From XYD12-FULL-36-8 sp964613805 (lineage in GTDB: Bacteria; Bacteroidota; Ignavibacteria; Ignavibacteriales; Ignavibacteriaceae), in assembly GCA_964613805.1 (NCBI GenBank), contig CAZTJF010000010.1:1-64000 (forward strand): 64,000 nt of DNA, written 5' to 3'. A program made the translations under genes and the position numbers. Positions 32,124 through 40,906 of the stretch are shown piece by piece. Every line of letters starts with the position of its first letter. The stretch's first letter is position 1. Under the pieces are notes generated by a model. That model saw nothing but the letters and a program-made list of their open reading frames with translations, ran no database searches and was not told the DNA's origin.

Positions 32124-32711
32124 TTGCAAAAAATTCAATGCGATATATTAGGCCTTTCATCCAATCCTTCTACCGGCGGAGCGTATGCTATTGTGTTAAA
32201 AGAAATTGAAGGTGTCAGGCGATTACCAATTATTATCGGCTCATTCGAAGCGCAAGCCATCGCATTAGAGATAGAAGGCATAAAACCTCCGCGCCCACTA
32301 ACGCATGATCTGTTGAAACAAGTTATAGATAATCTGGGTGGAACAGTAGTTGAAGTAGTTGTGAGCGAGCTTAGAGAAAATACTTTTTATGCAAAAATAA
32401 TTCTTGAAATTTCCGGTTTGACAAATGAAATTGATGCTCGTCCGAGCGATGCAATTGCATTAGCCGTAAGAACTCAATCTCCTATCTATGTTGCTGAAAC
32501 TGTGTTAGAATCTGCAGGGTTTGTACCTTCAGAAGAGAATGAAAGAGAGTTGACAAGACAATCTGAAACTGTTGATGAGGCAGTACTAAAATCTAAGGAA
32601 GCAAGAATAGCTGCACTCCAAAATAAATTAAGAGAAGCATTAGAAGCCGAAGATTACGAGCGTGCTGCAAAGATTCGAGATGATATTAAAAGATTAACAA
32701 GCAGCAATTAG
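32124..32711 (+). CDS. Bifunctional nuclease family protein (DUF151) with UVR motif
   Basis: A 195-residue protein. Residues 1-130 form the DUF151/bifunctional nuclease domain (LPIIIGSFEAQAIALEIEG; ARPSDAIALAVRTQSPIYV). The C-terminus is a UvrB/UvrC-type motif (LREALEAEDYERAAKIRDDI), a pairing common in Bacteroidota and actinobacteria. Plant members show nuclease activity; the bacterial role is unknown. The start is TTG 32124, with GGAG six to seven bases before it. It follows etfA by 17 bases, and its stop overlaps the stop of the convergent DUF2851 gene by 4 bases. Confidence 0.88.
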   Translation: MQKIQCDILGLSSNPSTGGAYAIVLKEIEGVRRLPIIIGSFEAQAIALEIEGIKPPRPLTHDLLKQVIDNLGGTVVEVVVSELRENTFYAKIILEISGLTNEIDARPSDAIALAVRTQSPIYVAETVLESAGFVPSEENERELTRQSETVDEAVLKSKEARIAALQNKLREALEAEDYERAAKIRDDIKRLTSSN

Positions 32712-34189
32712 ACAAATACTTTTTTTCCGATATTACACTCTAGGCACTTATCTTTTGTACAATAATCCTTAAAAAGTTCTATCATACCCTGAGAATAAAC
32801 AGTTCTCTTACCGGCATCATCCAAAGCCAAAGTTTTTGACACTTCGTTTACAACATTGTTATCACCGATCTGATAGAAATTAAGATAAAGCTTCAATACT
32901 TTTCGTGTTAACTCATGTTTGTTAAACATTTCAAAATAGATTGACATAATTGGTAGGATTATGTTAATAATAATTTCATCAACTCTTGATAATCCTATAA
33001 AATATCCCAAATCCGCTTTTGATGGTTGATCGAAAACAAAATGTTTTTTCCAAAAACCTTGAGCTTTCACAATAAAAAGTTTTCTCAAATCTGAAGCAAG
33101 TCTTCTTGGGTTGTTTGTCTTCTTGAATAAGGCAATAATATCTTCAACCAGATTTTCTTTAAGAAGTTTGTTTAGTAATCTAGCTCCTCCAGCAATCCGG
33201 ATGGTTGGGAAGTTTTGTGGTCGCAACTTATAGAAGTGCCAATTCGTAGAATGAAAAGTTCTTCCGTCGTATAGATTTTCAATCTTTTTCCATTGTTGAT
33301 AAATTTTTCTGGAATACTCAGTGGTTTCTTCATCCGGTAAAATTTCAACTTCAGGAACTAAACCGGCAACGTTAAAAAGAACTGACTCAGTAATAAATAC
33401 AAAATCTTCTTCATTGATGAATTTGTTCAAGAAGCGAATATCAACAGCTTCCGCTAATCGTCTCATGATATCTTTATTGTTCGTGTAGCCAAGAGCTTCA
33501 AAAACTGATTCATAAATCAACTGATGCCAAATTGTTTTATTAGTAAAATCCTTACTTACAAATTTTCTTTTGGAAAAATTCTCATCAAGGTCGTATTGAA
33601 TAATCGGCTCTTTGAGGTTTAGTTCGCTTAGATAAGTAATTTCTTTCAACCGCTGCAGCATTCTTTCCCGCTTATGTCTGAACCTTGCAAAACCAAGGTC
33701 AAACATATATGCAAGCTTTTCTTTTTTGCTAATGGCAGAGTTTAATTGACTGCACGGCATTCTATTCTCAAGTCTGTTCTCTCTCTCAGAAATAATAGCT
33801 TGCTGAAGATCTGTGCGGATGTCATTTTTTAAGAATGATTCGAGAAGAATAGATTGGACTTTTCGTCCGTCAGGTGTAAGAACAAAATGCTCGTTTGAAT
33901 GATTATAGAGCACAATATGCAATACTACTTTATTGTATTTCTTGTTGAGGAAATGTCCATGTGCTTTCCAATCAGAGTGATGAAGATCAATTTCAATATC
34001 GCCTTGATAAGTGATATTTCCTATTTTAATTCTTGCATTTCTAAAATCAGGACCGCCAAATTCAGTATTTTCAGTACCGGAATCAATAACAGTAATTCGC
34101 TCATTTTCCTGAGTCGCAAGAACCTTTTCAAACTCCTGTTTTTTCCATATTTCACACAAAAACTTCTCATTTATTTTTAAGTTTTCCAT
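32708..34189 (-). CDS. DUF2851 family protein
   Basis: A 493-residue cytoplasmic protein of a family found mainly in Bacteroidota and Chlorobi, function unknown. The conserved N-terminal part is FGGPDFRNARIKIGNITYQGDIEIDLHHSDW, with HxxDW residues that could bind metal, followed by a helical region (REITYLSELNLKEP) and a Cys cluster at the C-terminus (CTKDKCLECNIG) that could hold a metal ion. The first motif looks like a nuclease-type beta sheet, but that is only an impression. ATG 34189 is chosen over an in-frame TTG nine bases upstream. It follows a small hypothetical gene by 12 bases. Confidence 0.78.
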   Translation of the reverse strand: MENLKINEKFLCEIWKKQEFEKVLATQENERITVIDSGTENTEFGGPDFRNARIKIGNITYQGDIEIDLHHSDWKAHGHFLNKKYNKVVLHIVLYNHSNEHFVLTPDGRKVQSILLESFLKNDIRTDLQQAIISERENRLENRMPCSQLNSAISKKEKLAYMFDLGFARFRHKRERMLQRLKEITYLSELNLKEPIIQYDLDENFSKRKFVSKDFTNKTIWHQLIYESVFEALGYTNNKDIMRRLAEAVDIRFLNKFINEEDFVFITESVLFNVAGLVPEVEILPDEETTEYSRKIYQQWKKIENLYDGRTFHSTNWHFYKLRPQNFPTIRIAGGARLLNKLLKENLVEDIIALFKKTNNPRRLASDLRKLFIVKAQGFWKKHFVFDQPSKADLGYFIGLSRVDEIIINIILPIMSIYFEMFNKHELTRKVLKLYLNFYQIGDNNVVNEVSKTLALDDAGKRTVYSQGMIELFKDYCTKDKCLECNIGKKVFV

Positions 34190-34201
34190 TATTAGCAACT
34201 C

Positions 34202-34588
34202 TTATACTTTGACAGTTAAACATGTGGATGGAGACTTACTGCTTTCAATCAAGTAAAATATTTCGATTAAATTGTTCCCTTGATTCAAATGAATATTTTT
34301 AAATGAATACTTTCCGTTGGAAATTGAGTAATACATATCTGTTTTTTTCTCATTCAGAAATAAATAGACATTTGCATACGAGCTTCCGCAAGCAAGTTCA
34401 ATCGAAATATTTAGACTATTTACGGAACGATCATTTTGGGAGGTTACAACTATCTTGATAGGTTTTAAGTTTTTATCAATCGGAACATTTTCAATTTCGC
34501 GAACAAAGGGAAAGGTACTTTTCTGGATTTTCTGTCTGAACAAAAAATCGTGGTTTACTGTTTTTCTTTTTATGAGTTTAGATGACAA
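34202..34588 (-). CDS. Small hypothetical protein, predicted beta-rich
   Basis: A 128-residue protein I do not recognise. The N-terminal 50 residues are basic. The rest alternates polar and hydrophobic residues as in an Ig-like sandwich (IKIVVTSQNDRSVNSLNISIEL; NQGNNLIEIFYLIES). There is no signal peptide. TTG 34588 is the likely start, with AAGGA about nine bases upstream. It shares the strand with the DUF2851 gene and probably its transcript. Confidence 0.55.
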   Translation of the reverse strand: MSSKLIKRKTVNHDFLFRQKIQKSTFPFVREIENVPIDKNLKPIKIVVTSQNDRSVNSLNISIELACGSSYANVYLFLNEKKTDMYYSISNGKYSFKNIHLNQGNNLIEIFYLIESSKSPSTCLTVKV

Positions 34589-34668
34589 TTTATAATTCCT
34601 TGAAAGACAGAATTACTAACGATTCAAATTAAGCATTCTCTTATAAATAGTAAAATCAATTCGAAGTT

Positions 34669-35481
34669 CTATTCCTTCATAATTTTAACGATTGATTCAT
34701 TCATCGTCATCAATTCTTCTCGTGCTTTATCTGCAAAATCCTGGTTTGAACTTTTATAGATAATTCCTCGACTGATATTAATGAGAAAGTTAGAAAGAGC
34801 ATGCTTCTTAAAAATATTTACAACATCTTCTAAACTAGCGCCTTGTGCACCAACTCCCGGAAGTAATATTGGTAAATCATCAAAGAGCTTTATGTCGCGT
34901 ATTAATTCTTCCTTTTTAGTGGCACCAAAAACGAGTCCGCAATTTCTATGAACATTCCAACTTTTAACCTTTCTAATGACTTCTTGGTAGAGAAAGGTAT
35001 TATCATTGAGCTTTAATTTTTCGAAGTCGTTTGCACCCGAGTTGGATGTTAGTGCAAGAATAAAATTTAATTTTGTTTTGTACACTAAAAATGGTTCGAG
35101 CGAATCTTTTCCCATATAAGGATTAAGAGTCGCAGAATCAAATTTGAATTCATCATAAAGCATTTGTGCGTACTTTTCTGAAGTGTTGCCGATGTCTCCT
35201 CTTTTACCATCACCAATAATCAGAATATCATTCGGGATTAGTTGGATTGACTCATATAGTGTTTCCAATCTTTGCGCACTATCTTTTTCATAAAAAGCCA
35301 AATTGAATTTGTATGCAGCAGCATATTCTAAAGTAGCTTCTATTATTCGCTTGTTGAATTCTAAAATGGGATTAGAAACAATTTTCAGTGAGGAAGGAAT
35401 TTTTTGAATATCAGTATCAAGCCCGACACAAATAAATTTAAAATTTTCATTTTGCTTCTTTAATTTATCTTGCGCGGTCAT
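34669..35481 (-). CDS. pyrF: Orotidine 5'-phosphate decarboxylase
   Basis: Converts OMP to UMP, the last step of pyrimidine nucleotide synthesis. The 270-residue protein belongs to the longer bacterial subfamily: CVGLDTDIQKIPSSLK near the N-terminus, the catalytic Lys-Asp array in DGKRGDIGNTSEKYAQ near residue 90, LNPYMGKDSLEPF near 120 and LLPGVGAQGASLEDV near 210. It lies 28 bases after rodA on the same strand. CTP synthase, the next pyrimidine enzyme in this window, is encoded upstream in the same run of genes. Confidence 0.96.
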   Translation of the reverse strand: MTAQDKLKKQNENFKFICVGLDTDIQKIPSSLKIVSNPILEFNKRIIEATLEYAAAYKFNLAFYEKDSAQRLETLYESIQLIPNDILIIGDGKRGDIGNTSEKYAQMLYDEFKFDSATLNPYMGKDSLEPFLVYKTKLNFILALTSNSGANDFEKLKLNDNTFLYQEVIRKVKSWNVHRNCGLVFGATKKEELIRDIKLFDDLPILLPGVGAQGASLEDVVNIFKKHALSNFLINISRGIIYKSSNQDFADKAREELMTMNESIVKIMKE

Positions 35482-35509
35482 TAGGATTTAGAAAATAAAT
35501 CTTGAAAAA

Positions 35510-36739
35510 TTATGTATAATTCTTTCGTGTTCTATAGATATTTGCAGCAATGCCAAGCAGAAACATATTAACAACAAGCGAGCTTCCGCCGTAGCTAACA
35601 AATGGTAAAGGAATTCCAATTACAGGCATAATTCCCACCACCATACCGATATTAATAAGAAGGTGGATGAAATAAAGACTAAGTATTCCAATTAACAATA
35701 AGCTTAGAAATTCATCCTTTGCTAATGTTGCAATTTTTAATATTCTTAGAATCATAATCATAAATAAAGTTAGAACCAGTACACTGCCAATAAAACCGAA
35801 CTCTTCACCAATTACACAAAAAATAAAATCTGTCCATTGTTCAGGTATAAATTGAAGCTGAGTCTGATTGCCGGAGAGAAATCCTTTCCCGAATAACCCT
35901 CCAGAACCAATTGCAACTTTCGCTTGAATAGCATTATACCCTGCACCGAGGGGATCAGCGGATGGATCAATAAAGGATGCAATTCTTTTTTGCTGATGAG
36001 GACTAAGTGCTCTGAAGACAACATCAGTAAAGAAACCCGCTCCTAAATTTAAAGCAAGTATTGATCCGCTCGTAAGAATATCTTTTTGAAAGAAGAGTAA
36101 AACTACTATTACTAAAACTAATGCGGCTATAAAATAATATATTCCAAATAATGATGATAGTGCAACTAACCCTGGAGATAAAACAACAAATAAACCAAAC
36201 AGACTTATCCCCTTCCAAAAAAGAAGAAATAAAATCATGGCTAAAAAAGTAAAAGATGTTCCCATATCGGGTTCAAGTAAAATCAATCCAACAGGAAAAA
36301 GCCCTATTATCAAAGCAAGCCCGATGTCTTTAAGGGAATCAATATTTGAGTTCGCTCGACTTAGAAACGCTGAAACGGCAAAAATGGCTCCTATCTTTGC
36401 AAATTCCGATGGTTGAAAACCGACACCTGCAAAGTACAACCAGCTTCTTGCGCCAGAGATTTTCCGACCGATAACCAAAACTGCCATCAATAAAATGATT
36501 GACAAAACATAAGAAGGAATACCAACATATTTAAACGAATTTGTCGGAAGTGAGTAAGTAATAAAAAAGACAATCAGACTAATAATTCCCCACGTTAATT
36601 GGCGTTGAAAATTACTCTGGACTGCCGAATGATTAATTGTAGAGCTGTAAATTGCTGCAAGTCCAACACAGATAAGTAGAGTTGCCGGGATAATCAGCCA
36701 AAGATCAAATTTATCCTGAAGTTTATAGTCAATTCTCAA
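35510..36739 (-). CDS. rodA: Rod-shape SEDS peptidoglycan glycosyltransferase
   Basis: Polymerises peptidoglycan during cell elongation together with PBP2. The 409-residue protein has about ten membrane segments and SEDS features: SGARSWLYFAGVGFQPSEFAK near residue 95, LLEPDMGTSFTF near residue 155, SGGLFGKGFLSGNQTQLQFIPE near residue 275 and GIPLPFVSYGGSSLV near the C-terminus. The start is TTG 36739 with GGAG six bases upstream. It overlaps mrdA by 11 bases and is the last of the mreBCD-mrdA-rodA set. Confidence 0.95.
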   Translation of the reverse strand: MRIDYKLQDKFDLWLIIPATLLICVGLAAIYSSTINHSAVQSNFQRQLTWGIISLIVFFITYSLPTNSFKYVGIPSYVLSIILLMAVLVIGRKISGARSWLYFAGVGFQPSEFAKIGAIFAVSAFLSRANSNIDSLKDIGLALIIGLFPVGLILLEPDMGTSFTFLAMILFLLFWKGISLFGLFVVLSPGLVALSSLFGIYYFIAALVLVIVVLLFFQKDILTSGSILALNLGAGFFTDVVFRALSPHQQKRIASFIDPSADPLGAGYNAIQAKVAIGSGGLFGKGFLSGNQTQLQFIPEQWTDFIFCVIGEEFGFIGSVLVLTLFMIMILRILKIATLAKDEFLSLLLIGILSLYFIHLLINIGMVVGIMPVIGIPLPFVSYGGSSLVVNMFLLGIAANIYRTRKNYT

Positions 36740-38552
36740 GGGAAGCTCCGATGATCGTTGGTTTTATATTAGGTATTAACCTTTGCTCTAATTTATTTGT
36801 TTTCTCTTTTAATAAAAGTGCCTGAATCATTTTTTGAGCTATAGGCGCCGCCCATGTAGCTCCAAACCCGGCATTCTCAACAACTATTGCCAATGCTATT
36901 TTCGGATTTTCATAAGGGGCAAAGCCAACAAAGAATGCGTGATCATTTCCGTGTGGATTTTGTGCCGTACCAGTTTTGCCCGCAATTGTAACTTCCTTCA
37001 TTCTAATTCGCGTTGCTGTACCCGCTCCATTTACAACTAAATACATTCCTTCTTTCACGATATCAAATACTTTTTGATTAATTCCAGTGTTTACTTCCTT
37101 GAAGTTGATTGGAACAACTTGATTCGTTTTGTCGTCAATATAACCCTTAACAACATGTGGTGTAAATGATTTTCCGTTGTTTGCAATCAGTGCAACATAT
37201 TTTGCTAATTGAAGCGGTGTCACACTTACCTCACCTTGACCAATTCCTAAGCTTGCCATGATGCTTCTTGGCCACTTTTCTCCATAAATTTTTTCATAAT
37301 ATTTAGAATTGGGAATAAGTCCGGGGACTTCTTCTCCAATATCAATTCCTGTCATTCCATTGAATCCAAGTTTCTTAGCATATTCAGCCCAACGATCTAA
37401 ACCAATTTTGTAAATAAGATTGTAAAAAAATGTATTGCAAGATTTTTCGATAGCATGAATCACATTTAAAGAACCGTGTGAGCCGCCATGGCATTTAAAA
37501 AATCTGCCAAATGTAAAGCCGCCGCCGCAATAAATAGTGGTTGATGTGGTGATTACACCCAAATCAAGAGCAGCAATTGCTGCCATGAGTTTAAACGTTG
37601 AACCAGGAGGTTTAACTGACATTGTAGCACGATTAAATGATGGACGCAGAGGATTGTTGTACAATCCTTGCAGGAATTCCTTGCTCGTTACATAAGAGAA
37701 TTGGTTCAGATCATAGTCTGGAGCACTCACAAGAGCCAATATTTCTCCGGTCTTTGGTTCGATAGCAACTACCGCACCACTCTTCCCTTCAAGTTCCTGC
37801 TCTGCAACTCTCTGAACATCTGCATCAATAGAAAGAACCAGATCGTGACCTTTAATTGACGATAAGTCTTCAAGACCATCTTTATATTTACTAATTTCTC
37901 TCCGCTTTGAATCAACAAGTATATAATTAAATCCTTTGATTCCCCGAACCAATTTCTCGTACTGCTTTTCCAAACCGTTATGACCAACATAATCACCAGG
38001 ATTATAATAATCCTTTTCACGTTTAAGCTGGTCCGGAGATATTTCCTTAGTGTAGCCAAATACATGCGAGCCCATAATTCCTGCTGGATATCCTCGCTGC
38101 ATCTCAACTATATAGCTCACACCAGGCAGATGTTCAGAATTTTCTTCAAGCCATGCGACTGCCTTAAAATCAATTCCTCTTTTAATTCTTATGGGAATGT
38201 ATTTTGAATAGATTCGATTGTTATGAAGTACTTTTGAAATGAAACCCGGCTCCACATCAATTATAGTTTCTAGGATGCTGTTTAAGCTCGTATCATATTC
38301 TGCAGGGAGAACACGCAAAGTGTAAGCAGGTGTATTGCTGACAAGCACTTCTCCATTCCTGTCAAGAAAAACACCTCTTAAAGGAACTTGCTCGATTGCT
38401 TTTATGCTGTTATCTGCTGATTTTTCATCATAAGCTTGCTGCTGAACAATTTGCATTAAGAATAGTCGAGTAGCCAGCAGAAAGAATGAAGCAACGATAG
38501 TAAAATAAATAACAGCGCTTCTTTGAATCGCGCCAATACTAGGAATTCTCAA
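36729..38552 (-). CDS. mrdA: Penicillin-binding protein 2 (elongation transpeptidase)
   Basis: Cross-links peptidoglycan strands made by RodA in the elongasome. The 607-residue protein has one N-terminal membrane helix (VIYFTIVASFFLLATRLFLM), the pedestal domain and a transpeptidase domain with SxxK (PGSTFKLMA near residue 315), SxN (SCNTFFYN near 365) and KTG (AGKTGTAQNP near 530). The start TTG (38552) overlaps the mreD stop as TTGA; an AGGAG site lies about ten bases upstream. Confidence 0.95.
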   Translation of the reverse strand: MRIPSIGAIQRSAVIYFTIVASFFLLATRLFLMQIVQQQAYDEKSADNSIKAIEQVPLRGVFLDRNGEVLVSNTPAYTLRVLPAEYDTSLNSILETIIDVEPGFISKVLHNNRIYSKYIPIRIKRGIDFKAVAWLEENSEHLPGVSYIVEMQRGYPAGIMGSHVFGYTKEISPDQLKREKDYYNPGDYVGHNGLEKQYEKLVRGIKGFNYILVDSKRREISKYKDGLEDLSSIKGHDLVLSIDADVQRVAEQELEGKSGAVVAIEPKTGEILALVSAPDYDLNQFSYVTSKEFLQGLYNNPLRPSFNRATMSVKPPGSTFKLMAAIAALDLGVITTSTTIYCGGGFTFGRFFKCHGGSHGSLNVIHAIEKSCNTFFYNLIYKIGLDRWAEYAKKLGFNGMTGIDIGEEVPGLIPNSKYYEKIYGEKWPRSIMASLGIGQGEVSVTPLQLAKYVALIANNGKSFTPHVVKGYIDDKTNQVVPINFKEVNTGINQKVFDIVKEGMYLVVNGAGTATRIRMKEVTIAGKTGTAQNPHGNDHAFFVGFAPYENPKIALAIVVENAGFGATWAAPIAQKMIQALLLKEKTNKLEQRLIPNIKPTIIGASLEN

Positions 38553-39040
38553 AACGGATTTCTCCTTGGGTGAAACATTACCAAAATCAGACTTATCACT
38601 GCTGTATAAAAACCAGGGAACATACCCTGCTCAAAAAATCTTAACAGAATACTTTTCTCCAATTCAACTGACGAAAAGAATGAAAAAATAAATGAATCAA
38701 TTGTCGCAACTAATAAAACAATTAAGGAGAATATAATTGACTTAAAATAAATATCGAGTTTATTTTCATTGTAAAAATACCCCGCTGTAAAACCGCTGAT
38801 TGTTTTGGCAATCATGGCGCTGCCAAAAATATTTCCCGTTATTAGATCCAGGAGGAAACCGTAAACAAATCCTAAAATCGTTCCATGCATCTGTCCTAAC
38901 CTTAGTGTAAAATAAACTAACATGATTAGGATTAAATCAGGAATAACACCCGAAATGGAAATTAATGGCACAACAATGGATTGTACTATCAATATTGGAA
39001 AGAAAAGTATTATTGCAACAATGTATAATTTACTAATCAC
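38549..39040 (-). CDS. mreD: Rod shape-determining protein MreD
   Basis: A 163-residue membrane protein with about five hydrophobic segments that helps connect MreB/MreC to the elongation complex. The conserved features are the PDLILIMLVYFTLRLGQMHG block near residue 35 and GFVYGFLLDLITGNIFGSAM near residue 58. The start is GTG 39040, two bases after the mreC stop. Assignment rests on its position between mreC and mrdA as well as on these motifs, because MreD varies strongly between phyla. Confidence 0.92.
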   Translation of the reverse strand: MISKLYIVAIILFFPILIVQSIVVPLISISGVIPDLILIMLVYFTLRLGQMHGTILGFVYGFLLDLITGNIFGSAMIAKTISGFTAGYFYNENKLDIYFKSIIFSLIVLLVATIDSFIFSFFSSVELEKSILLRFFEQGMFPGFYTAVISLILVMFHPRRNPF

Positions 39041-39042
39041 TC

Positions 39043-39873
39043 TTATCTTTTAAAGAAATTTAATTCTAAATCTTTTTTTTGCTTACTTTCAATTACACCA
39101 ACAACAAATACATTCTCGACCCTTGAAAAATCTGCGAAGGGTTTCACTTTAACTGAATTAAAAATTCCGGTTTGAACATTTTGCAGTCCAACTACAACAC
39201 CAACCGGAATTGGAAGCGACACAATCGAACTAAGTTCCGAACACACTATTCTATCACCTGGTTCAATATCATAAGTTTTAGGAACATTTACGATAACCAA
39301 ATCTTCACCATTCCACTTGAGAATTCCATCAACTCTGCTGCGTTCATTCTTCACTACTAATTTCAATTCAAAGTTTTTCAAAGTTCTTGCAATCGAATAT
39401 TCTTTTGAGCTTGCATAAACGATTCCAACTAATCCCCTTTCATTTATAACAGGCATACCAGGCTTAACACCAGCTTCTGAACCGGCGTTAATTGTTATTG
39501 TGCCCTGTGCAATTGTAAATGATTTTGAAACTGTAAGTGCAGGAATCAACGGATATTTTGTTGTATCCTTCAATCCGATAAGTTTCCTTAAATTTTCATT
39601 CACAACACCATATTCACGTAATTTATTTACTTGAAGCATTAGTTCGGCATTGATTTCACGCAGACGGTCATTCTCACCTTTTACTTTTGCTATGTTGAAT
39701 ATATCAGAAAAAATTGCGGTTGTGGCAGCAAAACTTCCAAAAGAGATTGCTCTAACTTTTTTAATGGCGGGATTTTGATTTAAAGAAAGACTGATAAAAC
39801 AAATTACGAGGAGCAGAACGAGAATAATATATTCTTTGAAGGTAACCCAAATACGTGAGATAAATCGAAGCAT
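39043..39873 (-). CDS. mreC: Rod shape-determining protein MreC
   Basis: A 276-residue scaffold protein with an N-terminal membrane helix (YIILVLLLVICFISLSL), a coiled-coil (residues about 60-100) and a periplasmic beta-domain with GTITINAGSEAGVKPGMPVI near residue 130. It binds PBP2 and stimulates RodA-PBP2. Its ATG overlaps the mreB stop by one base (TAATG), so translation is coupled. Confidence 0.95.
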   Translation of the reverse strand: MLRFISRIWVTFKEYIILVLLLVICFISLSLNQNPAIKKVRAISFGSFAATTAIFSDIFNIAKVKGENDRLREINAELMLQVNKLREYGVVNENLRKLIGLKDTTKYPLIPALTVSKSFTIAQGTITINAGSEAGVKPGMPVINERGLVGIVYASSKEYSIARTLKNFELKLVVKNERSRVDGILKWNGEDLVIVNVPKTYDIEPGDRIVCSELSSIVSLPIPVGVVVGLQNVQTGIFNSVKVKPFADFSRVENVFVVGVIESKQKKDLELNFFKR

Positions 39874-40898
39874 TAATATCTTCTATTACGAATTAAAACC
39901 TTTGAATAATGATTTAAGTTTTCAATAACTTTGCCTGCCCCACGAGCTACTGCTGTCAATGGATCTTCAGCAACATGAACCGGCAAGTTTGTTTCCATGC
40001 GAATTCTTTCGTCCAGACCTTTGAGCAATGCTCCACCACCAGTAATCATAACACCACGATCAAGAATATCGGCAGAAAGTTCAGGAGGAGTTCGCTCAAG
40101 TGATTGTTTTACAGCATCTACAATCTGAATAATTGATTCATTCAAAGCTTCTCGAATTTCTACGGAGCTTACCTCAGTTGTTTTAGGAACACCACCGACC
40201 AGATCACGACCTTTCACCTGAATTGTAATTTCTTCTTTTAGCGGAACGGCTGAACCCACTTCACACTTAATTGCTTCTGCTGTTCTTTCACCAATAAGAA
40301 TGTTATGATTTTTCTTGAAGAACTGCATGATAGCGTAATTCATTTCATCACCGGCAATACGAATTGATTCTTCATTAACTATTCCCGAAAGAGCAATTAC
40401 AGCAATTTCAGTTGTTCCGCCGCCAATGTCAATAATCATGTTACCAACCGGAGCGTCAACATCAATTCCAATTCCAATTGCAGCAGCCATTGGTTCTGCT
40501 ACTAAGTGAACTTCTTTCGCACCTGCATGTTCTGCACTATCTCTTACAGCTCTTTTTTCAACTTCGGTGCAACCGCTTGGTACTGCAATCACAACCCTTC
40601 TTGTTGAGATGGCATTTGCCCTGACTCTTTTAATGAATGCTCTTATCATACCTTCTGCTATTTCAAAATCTGCAATTACGCCATCACGCATTGGCCGGCT
40701 AACCCGAATTTCTTTATGCTCTCTGCCTTGCATTTCTTTAGCTTTATTGCCAAGAGCTATTATCTTTTTGGTATTTTTATCGAAGGCGACAATTGAAGGT
40801 TCGTTAAGAACGATGCCTTTACCTTTTATATAAATTAGGGTATTGGCTGTACCAAGATCCATCGCTAAATCTGTTGAAAAAAAATCAAAAAAACCCAT
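39873..40898 (-). CDS. mreB: Rod shape-determining actin homologue
   Basis: An ATP-dependent actin-like filament protein that directs elongation synthesis. The 341-residue length is typical. Signatures: DLAMDLGTANTLIYIKGKGI near the N-terminus (phosphate 1), VIAVPSGCTEVEKRAVRDS near residue 105, MIIDIGGGTTEIAV near 160 (phosphate 2) and the adenosine motif MITGGGALLKGLDERI near 290. GAGGAAC precedes the ATG. It lies 8 bases after purH and begins the mreBCD-mrdA-rodA operon. Confidence 0.97.
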   Translation of the reverse strand: MGFFDFFSTDLAMDLGTANTLIYIKGKGIVLNEPSIVAFDKNTKKIIALGNKAKEMQGREHKEIRVSRPMRDGVIADFEIAEGMIRAFIKRVRANAISTRRVVIAVPSGCTEVEKRAVRDSAEHAGAKEVHLVAEPMAAAIGIGIDVDAPVGNMIIDIGGGTTEIAVIALSGIVNEESIRIAGDEMNYAIMQFFKKNHNILIGERTAEAIKCEVGSAVPLKEEITIQVKGRDLVGGVPKTTEVSSVEIREALNESIIQIVDAVKQSLERTPPELSADILDRGVMITGGGALLKGLDERIRMETNLPVHVAEDPLTAVARGAGKVIENLNHYSKVLIRNRRY

Positions 40899-40906
40899 TG
40901 TTCCTC

